From: Bacteroides congonensis
GTDB lineage: Bacteria; Bacteroidota; Bacteroidia; Bacteroidales; Bacteroidaceae
Assembly: GCF_900130125.1 (NCBI RefSeq)
Contig: NZ_FQXY01000006.1
Location: forward strand, 186,001 to 250,000
Direction: 5' to 3'
DNA length: 64,000 nt
Below the pieces are notes generated by a model. The model saw only the letters and a list, made by a program, of their open reading frames with translations, made no database searches and was not told the DNA's origin. Positions 8,933 through 19,125 of the stretch are shown here, piece by piece (the first letter of the stretch is position 1; the number at the start of each line of letters is the position of its first letter). The position numbers and the translations under genes were made by a program.

Positions 8933-10432
8933 TCAAAGGATGTCAATTTTGATACAACCGGCAGGCAGCTTATAATAAAACCCGACACTAAAATTATACA
9001 GCGGATATGCCTTATCATAAATGATTTGTCCCGATTCATCCTTAGGTTCATAGTCAGGACGGAGAGTCGTTTCGAATTCCTCACGCGGATAAACATAAGA
9101 ACCATCCTCATTCTTTTTATCCAAGTCTATATAGGTATAAAAAGCTTTATAAAGGTCGCTGTCCCGCAAATTGCCATGTCCCTGCAAATGATTCTTGCCA
9201 TGCTCCTGCTTGTCAATATGCGCTCTTGTCCCGGCATACATGATGATAACTTCTCCTTCCAAAGATTGCTGACAGGTCAGTACAACTTCATCTTTCTCGA
9301 TAGCTATGTTTGTTATCGTCTGACGATTGTCCGGCCGATAGTCATTCAGATACACTTCAAAACCATAATCACGGATTTTGGGTAATGTATTCACGTCAAA
9401 CACCAAAGGCGGCACAGGTACATGAAACTTGATACGTATCTGATTGGGCTGACTTGTCCGCTTTATTGCCACCGGTTGTAAAGGTTTGAATTCCTTCTTT
9501 TTGATTTGCGTCTGATAATAAACCTTACCCAACATCTCCCCGTACCAACGATAACCATTCGCATCGAGATGCCCGCCCCTGTCTGTCATCGGATAAATGG
9601 GGCCCGCACAGATAATATCCGGATTTTCGTTAGCCGCCTCAAGTTGTGCCATAGAAATGGAAAGCGTATCCCGCATATATTGCGCACCGGTCTGATAGGT
9701 TATAAATACCGGTTTCTTCTTCTGTCCGTATCGTGACAATATATCATCCTGCATGTTGTTTTTCAACTGCAACAACAAAGCTTTGTATTCTTCCTTGTCT
9801 GTTGTATTCGGCACATCGGCACGCATTCCCTTATCTTTATTCGGACTGTAATTAAACTCACCCTGCATCCAAAAAATAACCGGGCAATAGAGATTGCTAT
9901 TCTGGTTTCGGGCAACTTCAGCACCATAATCCAATGAACGGAGAAAGTCCTTATAATAAGAACGTATTTCCGACTCTTTCGACAATTCTTCCACACTGGC
10001 ACCACTGACGCCTACCGAAGTCGCCAAAATTTTATCCATCTTCGGTCGCTTCAAACGGATATGATTGACAGCCGCCAATAACGGGCACTCGGCTATCGTT
10101 CCTGCCGAACGGCTCTTTACATCGTTTCCGGTGCGAAAACTCGAAGCGATATTGCCTGTCAACGGATTAAACACATATTCCCGGGAATTTCCATAGTTTA
10201 TCCATACCTGATTGCCAATCATATAATTACCTTCCACATTCTCCGTAGAAAGTACCGGATAAGACTGGTGCCCGGTAGACAAACTCTGCCCGTTCATTAT
10301 TATATGAACATAGGTATCTTTCTTTTCCGTGCCCGGCACTACCGCCTTTTCAACAGTAACCGCTGAAACTAAAGACGGACAGTAGCCAAAGAAGACAAGG
10401 CTTCCCGCTAAAAACAAATTTCGTATTCTCAT
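8933..10432 (-). CDS. SGNH-type carbohydrate acetylesterase (SASA domain)
   Basis: A 499-residue secreted protein with a signal peptide (LFLAGSLVFFGYCPSLVSA). The SGNH/sialate O-acetylesterase-like fold is shown by the nucleophile block MNGQSLSTG (Ser50), the SGASVEEL block, WMQGEFNY (Gln190-Gly-Glu192) and GGHLDANGYRW (His288 of the catalytic dyad or triad). A C-terminal beta-rich part from about residue 320 looks like an accessory sandwich. These enzymes remove O-acetyl groups from polysaccharides, opening them to glycosidases. It starts 56 nt after the GH43 stop and shares the operator at 13087-13114 with that gene. The exact ester substrate cannot be told from sequence; acetylated mannan or xylan side chains would fit the neighbouring enzymes. 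Confidence 0.82.
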   Translation of the reverse strand: MRIRNLFLAGSLVFFGYCPSLVSAVTVEKAVVPGTEKKDTYVHIIMNGQSLSTGHQSYPVLSTENVEGNYMIGNQVWINYGNSREYVFNPLTGNIASSFRTGNDVKSRSAGTIAECPLLAAVNHIRLKRPKMDKILATSVGVSGASVEELSKESEIRSYYKDFLRSLDYGAEVARNQNSNLYCPVIFWMQGEFNYSPNKDKGMRADVPNTTDKEEYKALLLQLKNNMQDDILSRYGQKKKPVFITYQTGAQYMRDTLSISMAQLEAANENPDIICAGPIYPMTDRGGHLDANGYRWYGEMLGKVYYQTQIKKKEFKPLQPVAIKRTSQPNQIRIKFHVPVPPLVFDVNTLPKIRDYGFEVYLNDYRPDNRQTITNIAIEKDEVVLTCQQSLEGEVIIMYAGTRAHIDKQEHGKNHLQGHGNLRDSDLYKAFYTYIDLDKKNEDGSYVYPREEFETTLRPDYEPKDESGQIIYDKAYPLYNFSVGFYYKLPAGCIKIDIL

Positions 10433-10488
10433 ATTTTGCTCTATTTAATTCTCAAACAAGCTCAACTATACTTATTTCTTTCTATTTC

Positions 10489-13002
10489 TTATCGAAATTC
10501 AAACCAATCGATGTTCAAGGCACTGAGTATATGAATTTTCATCGTATGAGTGCCGGGAGATAATTGTACATTCGATACTGTAAAGTCATTATAAGTATTC
10601 CAGTTCCCCGTAGTTGTGGAAACGGCATCCAACTGCGTCCCGCCATCAAAAGAGAGAGCAAACTTACCGCCATTTTCTGCTGCCGCGCGAACCTTGACAC
10701 TGGAAATTTTCTCCTGAACGTTAAACGTATATTGAATCCAGTCGCCACCGGAAGTATTACTGATATGGACAACATTATTACTTGCACTGATAGCCACCCC
10801 CTGGTCGCTCCTGTAAGATTTGAAATTGCCGGACGAACCGTTCTTGAAACTATATTGTCCTTCGTCAAAATCCTCAGCCTGAATGACACCGGGCACCTGG
10901 CTGTGTCCCGCACCGAACTTTATCCAGTCCATGTCAATATCCCCGCCCTTAATACGGAAGTCGATATATTGCTCGCCTGCTTCCAGTTCAACAGGGTATA
11001 CAAAAGTCTCATTCCATACACCGGCAGAACCGCTCAAAGAAATTTCACCCGTTTTATATACCCCATTGATGGCAATACGGAATTTACCGCCCGAACGCTT
11101 CTGAAACATTCTGCAAGTGATGCCATAACGTCCCGCTTCCCTGACATTAATCGAATAACGTACCCATTCACCGGACTTCATTCCTTTAAGATACGTAACC
11201 CCATTTTGTGTCTCCTGCTTCATTCCGCCTTCCGACGGATTCTTATGATACCCATAATGTTCACCGCCCGCATTATAGTCCTCTGCCTGAATCACCACAG
11301 ACGGCGACATCTTTACTTCCACGGCCTTTCCACTGCGGGGAATTCCCCAATTCCGTACCATTTTCAACTTATTATTCTGGTCATATTCAATCGGGTCTAC
11401 ACAGACCGAACGTAAAGCTCCTTTTCCCGAATGATTAGCCGTATGGTAGAACGAATACCAACGCCCGTTATACTCAACAATAGAACCATGCGCCGTTTCT
11501 TCACCATGAGGATACATATATGCACCACATGGAGTATACGGGCCTAAAGGATTGTTGGACATAGAATACTGCATCCGGTTACCGCCCTGACTGGCCGCAT
11601 GATTGTCCGAATGGCTCAAATAGTACTTACCTTTATATTTATGCACCCAAGGAGCTTCATGAAAATCGGTAAAACCGGTCAGAGGAGTCATTACGCCGTC
11701 CAGTTTCGTCCAGTCATCCTTACGTAATTTGGCGCCCCAACAACCTTTGCCGGCACCGCTGGTATAAATATAAGGCTGTCCGTCGTCATCGACAAATACG
11801 CAAGGGTCAATCGTAGAAGGAATACCGTCAATCACTCCTTTCACCCTGAACTTCGCGGCAGGTTCTTTGCTCGTTGCCACAAAAATGCGCCATGTATTCG
11901 CGTCAATCTTATGAGGGAAATAAAAATAGTACAATTGGTCTTCCTTATTATACGCACAATCAGGAGCCCACATAAAGCCGTCGATACCCATGCCTACGTG
12001 CGCTTTTACAGTAGCCGAGTTCATTATCTCTCCATGGTCTGTCCAGTTTTTCATATCCGTAGTAGAGAAAACATGGTACCTGTCCATGCGGTCACATCCC
12101 TGTGTCGGTTCCATGTCGTGTGAAGCATAGACATACAGTCTTCCGTCCGCCCAAACATGTGCCGAAGGGTCGGCTGTATAAAGCGTTCCCGTAAATGAAT
12201 TCTGAAACATCTGAGAGGAGAAATTGACGAACAACGGATTATGTTCATAATAGCCGTATCTGGGATACTCAAACTGAGAACCATCCACTTTATCTCCTGT
12301 ATATTCTCCGGTACGTGTAAATACGAACTTATCCAGATTAATGCTGCCCGTAGTGTACCACCTCAATACATGCTTTCCTTCGCTCAACTGCACATTCGTC
12401 ACCTTGACCGAATGTGAAAAGACGCTCCAGTCATCTTCCGGCGAATCGACTATCTGACCGGCGGATTTCCCGTCCACCTCAAAATAAAAACTGGTCTTTC
12501 CGCCACCCGACACACAATATGTTTCAATAGAGTAAGCCCCTGCCTGAGTGACCTGCAATGTATAGCAAAGCCAGTCACCATTATTGATATTACCAATATT
12601 AATGACCGTTCCGCTCTTGCTGATGGCAACTCCCTTTTCTGTACGATAATCCTTGTAGTTTCCAGCCGTGCTGTTTTTGAAGTTGAAAGAGATGTCCTGT
12701 CCGCCGTCATCAAAGTCCTCGGCTTCTATCGTAGCGGGGACTCCCGAAATCACAAACAAACTATTTCCTTCCTGGTCTTTCTTAAACGGAACTCCCCGAT
12801 AATTGGCCAAGTATTCCTCGCAGCTTATCCCATTATCATAACGGTCGTCCACGTACTCATATTCATCATCACTATCCCCATCTTTCCCGGAATCATCATT
12901 GATGGATGAACGTTCTTCCTTACAAGCAACATTCAAGACGACTAATCCGCTAAAGAAGAGCGGAAGAAAATATCTCAAAGCAAATAATAAATTGTGTCTC
13001 AT
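10489..13002 (-). CDS. GH43 glycosidase with three CBM6-like modules
   Basis: An 837-residue surface lipoprotein (lipobox before CKEERSS, then an acidic Asp/Glu-rich linker). Order: CBM6-like module at about 88-235 (TIEAEDFDDGG to INLDKFVF), GH43 propeller at about 275-590, a second CBM6-like module at about 605-705 (VIQAEDYNAGG to IDMDWIKFG) and a third at about 710-837 (VIQAEDFDEG to NIDWFEFR). GH43 catalytic residues are visible: the base Asp in YTADPSAHVW, the Asp in TIDPCVFVDDDG and the acid Glu in FHEAPWVHKYKGKYYLSHS. GH43 enzymes act on beta-xylosides and alpha-L-arabinosides. The catalytic domain is closely related to that of the fusion protein at 47424-49532. It is the first gene after operator D and heads a two-gene operon with the esterase. 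Confidence 0.92.
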   Translation of the reverse strand: MRHNLLFALRYFLPLFFSGLVVLNVACKEERSSINDDSGKDGDSDDEYEYVDDRYDNGISCEEYLANYRGVPFKKDQEGNSLFVISGVPATIEAEDFDDGGQDISFNFKNSTAGNYKDYRTEKGVAISKSGTVINIGNINNGDWLCYTLQVTQAGAYSIETYCVSGGGKTSFYFEVDGKSAGQIVDSPEDDWSVFSHSVKVTNVQLSEGKHVLRWYTTGSINLDKFVFTRTGEYTGDKVDGSQFEYPRYGYYEHNPLFVNFSSQMFQNSFTGTLYTADPSAHVWADGRLYVYASHDMEPTQGCDRMDRYHVFSTTDMKNWTDHGEIMNSATVKAHVGMGIDGFMWAPDCAYNKEDQLYYFYFPHKIDANTWRIFVATSKEPAAKFRVKGVIDGIPSTIDPCVFVDDDGQPYIYTSGAGKGCWGAKLRKDDWTKLDGVMTPLTGFTDFHEAPWVHKYKGKYYLSHSDNHAASQGGNRMQYSMSNNPLGPYTPCGAYMYPHGEETAHGSIVEYNGRWYSFYHTANHSGKGALRSVCVDPIEYDQNNKLKMVRNWGIPRSGKAVEVKMSPSVVIQAEDYNAGGEHYGYHKNPSEGGMKQETQNGVTYLKGMKSGEWVRYSINVREAGRYGITCRMFQKRSGGKFRIAINGVYKTGEISLSGSAGVWNETFVYPVELEAGEQYIDFRIKGGDIDMDWIKFGAGHSQVPGVIQAEDFDEGQYSFKNGSSGNFKSYRSDQGVAISASNNVVHISNTSGGDWIQYTFNVQEKISSVKVRAAAENGGKFALSFDGGTQLDAVSTTTGNWNTYNDFTVSNVQLSPGTHTMKIHILSALNIDWFEFR

Positions 13003-13046
13003 AGTTTTTCATTTTTATCAAATAACATTTATCATATCTGTATTTG

Positions 13047-13054
13047 CAAAGATA
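13047..13054 (-). promoter_or_regulatory. -7 element of the GH43-esterase operon
   Basis: Minus strand TATCTTTG, a perfect -7 match, 45 nt before the ATG at 13002. Its first base is exactly 38 nt downstream of the proximal hexamer of operator D. No TTG is present about 20 nt upstream, which fits activator dependence. Confidence 0.8.
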
Positions 13055-13086
13055 AATGGAGCCGGTTTCCTACTTTATTAAAACCG

Positions 13087-13114
13087 GATTAACCGGAGAT
13101 TAAAAAACAATTAA
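13087..13114 (-). promoter_or_regulatory. Operator D: three hexamers at 11-bp period
   Basis: Read on the minus strand the hexamers are TTAATT (13114-13109), TTAATC (13103-13098) and TTAATC (13092-13087). A further TTAAGC at 13123-13118 is out of register (9 bp). The proximal hexamer starts 38 nt before the -7 element at 13054, as at the four other operators in this locus. Confidence 0.8.
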
Positions 13115-13274
13115 ATCGCTTAAAATGCCGTTTTTCATCTAAAATCCACCCGGACAACAGATGGAAACCAAAATAAAAAACATTCTTGCCCACAAGTTTT
13201 TTTAGTCCCGCAAAGTTGACAACCAAACCTTGCTTTTCTTCATTATTTTGAAGAAAAACGAGCGTTTTGTGCAA

Positions 13275-13302
13275 TTAATCACTTTTTAATCCCAGATTAA
13301 TT
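13275..13302 (+). promoter_or_regulatory. Operator A: three hexamers at 11-bp period
   Basis: Hexamers TTAATC (13275-13280), TTAATC (13286-13291) and TTAATT (13297-13302) are direct repeats with exact 11-bp spacing. The proximal one starts 38 nt before the -7 element at 13335. The arrangement is that of a SARP-type activator site. Confidence 0.8.
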
Positions 13303-13334
13303 CTTTTCCTTCCCCCTTTTTAATGCTTTTCCCT

Positions 13335-13342
13335 TTACTTTG
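13335..13342 (+). promoter_or_regulatory. -7 element of the GH2-GH92 operon
   Basis: TTACTTTG, one base off the TAnnTTTG consensus, 41 nt before the ATG at 13384. The same octamer is used at operator E. No TTG is found at the -33 position. Confidence 0.7.
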
Positions 13343-13383
13343 CCACAAACTAATAATATCAGAAAAACTATTAATGTATAAAT

Positions 13384-16300
13384 ATGAAGAAGAATCTAAT
13401 CCTATTGTGCAGTCTGCTGGCTAGTTTTACCTTACAGCCCATACAGACGAATGCACAAACAGTTACTAACGGACAAAAGTTACTTTATCCCTACCCTTTT
13501 GCTCCCAGCGAGGGCTTAGTGAATAAAACCGAGAAAGAACACCGTCAAGAAATTTGCCTGAACGGCTACTGGGATTTTCAACCTGTTGCTTTACCGAAGG
13601 ACTACAAACAAGGGAAAGGAACAGCTCCCGAATTGCCACTCCCGAAAGAAGGCGACAGTTGGAGTGCGACACGCATCAAAGTTCCTTCTCCATGGAATAT
13701 CAACTCTTTCGGTTATCGTGATTTAGAGGGGCCCGACCATCGCAACTATCCTTCTTACCCGAAAGAATGGGAACAGGTAAAAATGGCATGGATGAAGAAG
13801 AACATCACCATCCCCGCCAACTGGACAGGTCAGCAAATCAAACTTCACTTTGAAGCCGTCGCAGGATATTCCGAAGTCTATGTCAATAAGAAAAAGTTAG
13901 GCGAGAATTTCGATTTGTTCCTGCCTTTCAGCTTCGACATCACAGATAAAGTGACTCCCGGCGAAACTGTGGAAATACTTGTAGGAGTACGCAGCCAGTC
14001 CTTATTTGAAGATAACTCGACTATCGGACGCCGTATCGTACCAGGTGGTTCTATGTGGGGGTATCATATCAACGGTATCTGGCAAGATGTATATCTGTTG
14101 GCATTGCCCCAAATACATATAGAAGATGTATATGTGAAACCGCTGGTTTCCAAGAATACATTGGAAATAGAAGTAACCCTGAAGAATAAAACCACCCAGA
14201 AAGCCAACATACAACTGCAAGGCAATGTAAAAGAATGGATAAACTGTGCCGGAACGGACATTAATTCCGCTCCCGTTCCTGCTTGGACATTGGGTACGGA
14301 AGCGTTACAGGTAGCTCCGCTCAAAGTTTCGCTGGCAGCCAATGAAACACAGAAAGTAACTTTACAAGTACCTGTCGGCAAGAATACGCTCCAATACTGG
14401 ACTCCCGAACAACCGAACCTGTATGCCTTGTTACTTTCCATAAAAGACAAAAAACAGACTGTCGACACGAAATACGAACGCTTCGGCTGGCGTGAATGGA
14501 CATTGCAAGGAACTACACAATGTCTGAACGGCGAACCTTATGCATTGCATGGAGACTCCTGGCACTTTATGGGTATCCCGCAAATGACACGCCGCTACGC
14601 ATGGGCATGGTTCACTGCCATTAAGGGCATGAACGGAAACGCAGTCCGTCCGCACGCACAGGTCTATCCCCGCTTCTATATGGATATGGCCGACGAAATG
14701 GGTATCTGCGTACTGAATGAAACCGCCAACTGGGCAAGTGACGGCGGACCGAAACTAGATTCGGAACACTTTTGGGAATCATCAAAAGAACATCTGAAAC
14801 GTTTTGTCTTGCGTGACCGCAACCATGCTTCCGTCTTCGGATGGAGTGTCAGCAACGAGAATAAACCTGTTATCCTGCATGTATATAACCGTCCCGAACT
14901 AATGCCCACCCAACAAAAGGCATGGGAAGAATGGCGCGACATCGTACGCCTATATGACCCTACCCGTCCCTGGATTTCATCTGACGGTGAGGACGACGGC
15001 AACGGCATACTACCCGTAACCGTAGGACACTATGGAGACATCAACTCCATGAAAAACTGGATTAACATCGGCAAGCCTTGGGGTATCGGCGAACACAGCA
15101 TGGCTTACTACGGAACACCGGAACAAGTATCCAAATACAATGGAGAACGTGCTTACGAATCACAGGAAGGACGTATGGAAGGACTGGCAAACGAGTGTTA
15201 CAACCTGATAGCCAACCAACGCCGGATGGGTGCTTCATACACCACTGTCTTCAATATGGCATGGTATGCACTGAAACCACTCCCACTCGGCAAGAGAGAT
15301 GTAACGAAAACGCCTTCCGTGACGGAAGACGGCGTATTCTTCGGCGAATACAAAGAAGGGGTTCCGGGCGTGCAACCCGAACGTGTAGGCCCTTATTGCA
15401 CGACATTCAATCCCGGTTACGACCCAACCTTGCCACTCTATCAGGAATGGCCGATGTATAGCGCCCTGCGGGCCGCCAATGCTCCGGGAGAACCGGCATG
15501 GTCACCTTACGCCACAATCGACAAAGAACAATACAAGGCCCACGAAGCCACAAATGCAACCGGGAATTATAAAGAAGTAGTATACGTGGGCAATCCGGAC
15601 AGCAAAGTAAAACAACTGATGGACGCACAGGGAGTAACATTCGCTTCAAAAATAACTACTCCTTCCTCACTGCTTTATATAATAGACGGTAGCCGCGCAT
15701 TAGATGCCGCCACCCAAAAAGAACTGCAAAAGCAGCTTGCCAAAGGTGCAGATGCATGGATTTGGGGAATTACACCGGAAACCGTAGGAAGATACAACGA
15801 GATTCTGCCGCTTCCGGTAGCCTTAGACCCGCTGAAACGTTCTTCTTTCCTACCTGTGCAGAAAGCATGGATGCATGGACTCAACAACTCCGACTTCTAT
15901 TTCTGTGAACTTCAAAAGGCGGATGCTTCCGAGTATTCACTGAAAGGCGCATTCGTAGAAGAAGGCGATGTCCTACTGAACGCCTGCAAGACAGACTGGC
16001 GCAAGTGGAACAAACGACCGGAAGAAATCAAGACAGCCGGAACAATCCGCAGTGAATACGAATGTACGTCCGCCACTCCGGTGTTTGTCAAATACCGGGA
16101 AGGCGCTTCCACTTTCTATTTAAATACACTAACCGAGTTCGCCAATTCAGAAAAAGGATACAATACCCTGAGCGCTATCTTGAAGAACGCAGGAATCCAG
16201 TCCCAAAAGCCGGAAATCGACATTAACGAAGTCTTTTTCCTGCGCGACGAGCAGATGAACTTCCCGGTAGCCACCAAAGATAAATTCGTGAAGGAGAATG

Positions 16301-16626
16301 ACAGCCGGACATTGGAATTTTATGTATTCAGCCCGCGTCCCCTGGACGACCTGTTGATAGAGCCTAATATGCCGAAACTCTCCCTGATGTTGAAAGCGAA
16401 GAAACGCGAACTGTTCATTAATGACAAGCCTTATACAAGCGTATCGCACAATGGGCGGAATGAAATAATCTATAAAGAGCTTCCTCTATTGCAAGGCTGG
16501 AACAAGTTTATCATTAAAATAGGAGAAGGCGACCGGAACGACTTTACCGGATTCTTCAAATGTGACAACAAACAGGATTTTCTTCCGACTTTAAAGGCTG
16601 CCTTCATCAACCCGGAAGACAAATAA
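13384..16626 (+). CDS. GH2 family beta-glycosidase
   Basis: A 1,080-residue exported enzyme (signal peptide ending IQTNAQ). The N-terminal jelly-roll sugar-binding domain (LNGYWDFQPVALP, residues about 45-240) is followed by an Ig-like domain and a TIM barrel. Both catalytic glutamates are present: acid/base Glu492 in GWSVSNENK and nucleophile Glu570 in GIGEHS. Unlike classical LacZ the barrel has a HGDSWHFMGIPQMTRRYAWAW region and the protein has a long C-terminal extension of about 400 residues. GH2 covers beta-galactosidases, beta-mannosidases and beta-glucuronidases, and I cannot decide among them; a glucuronidase role would fit a glucuronoxylomannan substrate. It heads an operon with GH92 (36-nt gap) behind operator A. 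Confidence 0.88.
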   Translation: MKKNLILLCSLLASFTLQPIQTNAQTVTNGQKLLYPYPFAPSEGLVNKTEKEHRQEICLNGYWDFQPVALPKDYKQGKGTAPELPLPKEGDSWSATRIKVPSPWNINSFGYRDLEGPDHRNYPSYPKEWEQVKMAWMKKNITIPANWTGQQIKLHFEAVAGYSEVYVNKKKLGENFDLFLPFSFDITDKVTPGETVEILVGVRSQSLFEDNSTIGRRIVPGGSMWGYHINGIWQDVYLLALPQIHIEDVYVKPLVSKNTLEIEVTLKNKTTQKANIQLQGNVKEWINCAGTDINSAPVPAWTLGTEALQVAPLKVSLAANETQKVTLQVPVGKNTLQYWTPEQPNLYALLLSIKDKKQTVDTKYERFGWREWTLQGTTQCLNGEPYALHGDSWHFMGIPQMTRRYAWAWFTAIKGMNGNAVRPHAQVYPRFYMDMADEMGICVLNETANWASDGGPKLDSEHFWESSKEHLKRFVLRDRNHASVFGWSVSNENKPVILHVYNRPELMPTQQKAWEEWRDIVRLYDPTRPWISSDGEDDGNGILPVTVGHYGDINSMKNWINIGKPWGIGEHSMAYYGTPEQVSKYNGERAYESQEGRMEGLANECYNLIANQRRMGASYTTVFNMAWYALKPLPLGKRDVTKTPSVTEDGVFFGEYKEGVPGVQPERVGPYCTTFNPGYDPTLPLYQEWPMYSALRAANAPGEPAWSPYATIDKEQYKAHEATNATGNYKEVVYVGNPDSKVKQLMDAQGVTFASKITTPSSLLYIIDGSRALDAATQKELQKQLAKGADAWIWGITPETVGRYNEILPLPVALDPLKRSSFLPVQKAWMHGLNNSDFYFCELQKADASEYSLKGAFVEEGDVLLNACKTDWRKWNKRPEEIKTAGTIRSEYECTSATPVFVKYREGASTFYLNTLTEFANSEKGYNTLSAILKNAGIQSQKPEIDINEVFFLRDEQMNFPVATKDKFVKENDSRTLEFYVFSPRPLDDLLIEPNMPKLSLMLKAKKRELFINDKPYTSVSHNGRNEIIYKELPLLQGWNKFIIKIGEGDRNDFTGFFKCDNKQDFLPTLKAAFINPEDK

Positions 16627-16662
16627 GATAGGATTAGAAACAACTAAAAATAAAAAGTAACC

Positions 16663-18924
16663 ATGAGAATTACACATTTCTTCGCTGCCGCAACAATCGT
16701 TGCCATATTAAGCGGATGCAATGGCGGACAGTCGCAGAGCTCCAACAAGGAGCCTGTCGACTATGTCAATCCGTACATAGGTAATATCAGCCATCTGCTG
16801 GTTCCTACATTCCCTACCATCCAACTACCGAACAGTATGCTCCGCGTCTATCCCGAACGCGCCGACTATACAACCGAGTTGTTAAACGGACTGCCTCTGA
16901 TTGTTACCAATCATCGCGAACGTTCCGCGTTCAACCTCAGCCCCTATCAGGGAACGGAGCTCCGCCCCATCATTACTTACAACTATGATAACGAGCGTCT
17001 CACCCCTTACTCATACGAAGTAGACCTGGACGACAACCGCATGAAAGCAGAGTATGCCCTTTCCCATCAATCCGCCCTTTACCGGATAACCTTTGAAGCG
17101 GACAAACCTGCCTATATCATTGTCAACTCCCGCAATGGCTCTATACATGTAGGGGAGAACTTTATCAGCGGACATCAGCAACTGAGCGACAACACCAATG
17201 TATATGTATATATCGAACCGCAGGAAAAACCGGTAAGTACAGGTATCCTGAACGACGGTGTCATCGAAGCCAGCAAAGACAATGCAGAAGGCATAAATGC
17301 TTGTGCAGCATGGCGTTTCGCCGACGGAACAACGACAGTCAACCTTCGTTACGGCATTTCTTTCATCAGCGAAGAACAAGCAGAAAAAAATATGCGCAAC
17401 GAACTGAAAGACTACAATATAAAGAACCTGGCAAAAGCCGGGCGCCAACTGTGGAATGAAACCTTGGGACGCATCAAGGTGGAAGGCGGTACGGAAGACG
17501 ACAAGACCGTATTATATTCCTCGTTCTACCGTACTTTCGAACGTCCTATCTGTATGAGTGAAGCCGGCGGCCGCTACTTCAGCGCCTTCGACGGCAAAGT
17601 ACATGACGACAACGGTACACCTTTCTATAACGACGACTGGATTTGGGACACCTACCGCGCCGCCCACCCGCTTCGCACACTCATCGACCAGAAAAAAGAA
17701 GAAGATATTATCGCTTCTTTCCTGTTGATGGCGGAACAGATGGGAACGATGTGGATGCCTACCTTCCCCGAAGTGACAGGCGACTCACGCCGTATGAACT
17801 CCAATCATGCCGTCGCCACCATAGCCGACGCCCTTGCCAAAGGCTTGAACATAGATGCGGCAAAAGCCTACGAAGCCTGCCGGAAAGGAATTGAAGAGAA
17901 AACTCTCGCCCCTTGGTCGGGAGCCGCTGCCGGATGGCTGGATGAATTCTACCGTGACAACGGATATATCCCCGCCCTTCGCCCGGACGAGAAGGAAACC
18001 GACCCGAACGTGCATCCTTTCGAGAAGCGCCAACCTGTTGCCGTCACATTGGGAACCAGCTACGACCAATGGTGTCTTTCACGCATCGCGGACGCATTAG
18101 GCAAAAAAGACGAAGCCGCCCACTACCTGCAATGTTCTTACAACTACCGGAATATCTTCAATAAAGAAACAAGTTTCTTCCACCCGAAAGATAAGGAAGG
18201 CAACTGGATTACTCCATTTGACTACCGTTATTCAGGCGGTATGGGTGCCCGTGAATATTATGGCGAAAACAACGGCTGGGTATATCGTTGGGACGTCCCC
18301 CACAATGTAGCCGACCTCGTCAACCTTATGGGCGGAAAAGAACAGTTCATCGCCAACCTCGACCGTACTTTCAGCGAACCGCTGGGACGCAGCAAATATG
18401 AATTCTATTCAAAACTCCCCGACCACACAGGCAACGTCGGACAGTTTTCCATGGCAAACGAACCGTCATTGCACGTACCTTATCTTTACAACTACGCAGG
18501 TCAGCCCTGGAAAACTCAGAAACGTATCCGCCAAATGCTGAAAACCTGGTTCCGCAATGACCTTATGGGGATGCCGGGAGACGAAGACGGCGGTGGCATG
18601 ACTTCATTTGTAGTTTTCTCCTCACTGGGTTTCTATCCTGTCACTCCGGGAATGCCCGTCTACAATATCGGGAGTCCTCTTTTCACCAATGCAAAAGTGA
18701 CCCTCAGCAACGGTTCCGTATTTGAAATCGAGGCTCCGGACGCTTCCGAAGAAAATAAATATATCCAGTCGGCTACACTGAACGGTCAGGAATGGGAGAA
18801 ACCCTGGTTCAGCCACGATGATTTGAAAAACGGTGGAAAATTAGTATTGAAAATGGGCAATAAGCCGAATAAGGCATGGGGCAGCGGAATCAATGCCGCT
18901 CCACCCTCAGCAGACAGTAAATAA
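16663..18924 (+). CDS. GH92 family alpha-mannosidase
   Basis: A 753-residue lipoprotein (lipobox before CNGGQSQSS). GH92 enzymes are calcium-dependent inverting exo-alpha-mannosidases. Family marks: DYVNPYIGN at the start of the mature protein, DDWIWDTYRAAHPL, the acid-bearing YGENNGWVYRWDVPHNV (Glu near residue 535), and near residues 638-665 MPGDEDGGGMTSFVVFSSLGFYPVTPG followed by YNIGSPLF (given here as separate motifs around GDEDGGGM). The length is normal for the family. It follows GH2 by 36 nt and precedes a strong terminator. It implies alpha-mannose in the target glycan; the linkage (1,2, 1,3 or other) cannot be read from sequence. Confidence 0.93.
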   Translation: MRITHFFAAATIVAILSGCNGGQSQSSNKEPVDYVNPYIGNISHLLVPTFPTIQLPNSMLRVYPERADYTTELLNGLPLIVTNHRERSAFNLSPYQGTELRPIITYNYDNERLTPYSYEVDLDDNRMKAEYALSHQSALYRITFEADKPAYIIVNSRNGSIHVGENFISGHQQLSDNTNVYVYIEPQEKPVSTGILNDGVIEASKDNAEGINACAAWRFADGTTTVNLRYGISFISEEQAEKNMRNELKDYNIKNLAKAGRQLWNETLGRIKVEGGTEDDKTVLYSSFYRTFERPICMSEAGGRYFSAFDGKVHDDNGTPFYNDDWIWDTYRAAHPLRTLIDQKKEEDIIASFLLMAEQMGTMWMPTFPEVTGDSRRMNSNHAVATIADALAKGLNIDAAKAYEACRKGIEEKTLAPWSGAAAGWLDEFYRDNGYIPALRPDEKETDPNVHPFEKRQPVAVTLGTSYDQWCLSRIADALGKKDEAAHYLQCSYNYRNIFNKETSFFHPKDKEGNWITPFDYRYSGGMGAREYYGENNGWVYRWDVPHNVADLVNLMGGKEQFIANLDRTFSEPLGRSKYEFYSKLPDHTGNVGQFSMANEPSLHVPYLYNYAGQPWKTQKRIRQMLKTWFRNDLMGMPGDEDGGGMTSFVVFSSLGFYPVTPGMPVYNIGSPLFTNAKVTLSNGSVFEIEAPDASEENKYIQSATLNGQEWEKPWFSHDDLKNGGKLVLKMGNKPNKAWGSGINAAPPSADSK

Positions 18925-18942
18925 GCTACAACCGGTTTATAT

Positions 18943-18997
18943 GAAGATGTCGCAAAATAGAATTTTCATTTCCTGCATTCTATTTTGGGACATCTTC
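18943..18997 (+). terminator. Terminator of the GH2-GH92 operon
   Basis: Arms 18943-18951 and 18989-18997 (9 bp) and inner arms 18954-18963 and 18977-18986 (10 bp) form a long stem with one internal mismatch, followed by a T run. It separates GH92 from the regulator gene. Confidence 0.78.
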
Positions 18998-19099
18998 ATT
19001 TTTCATAAAACGTATGATAGATAGTAATGCCAAATGTTTGTTTCAAAGTATTGCCCCATAAATAACTCCCATTTCTTGGGGATATCATACAGTTTTTTG

Positions 19100-19107
19100 T
19101 ATTTTTG
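19100..19107 (+). promoter_or_regulatory. -7 element of the regulator gene
   Basis: TATTTTTG matches TAnnTTTG; a TTG at 19075-19077 lies 22 nt upstream as a possible -33 element. There is no hexamer array here, so the regulator is probably made constitutively. The element lies just upstream of the ATG at 19126 and rules out an earlier start. Confidence 0.55.
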
Positions 19108-19125
19108 CACTATAAACAGAGTACT

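Larger units (their letters stand above)
13003..13383. other. Divergent control region of GH43 and GH2 units
   Basis: This 381-nt gap without genes holds two back-to-back operator-promoter sets: operator D with its -7 element facing left, and operator A with its -7 element facing right. The part between the arrays, 13124-13274, has no feature I can name. Confidence 0.7.

Noticed and set aside
18998..19099. Operator for the regulator gene itself
   Set aside because: No TTAA hexamers at 11-bp period and nothing 38 nt before the -7 element at 19100, so autoregulation through this site is not supported.
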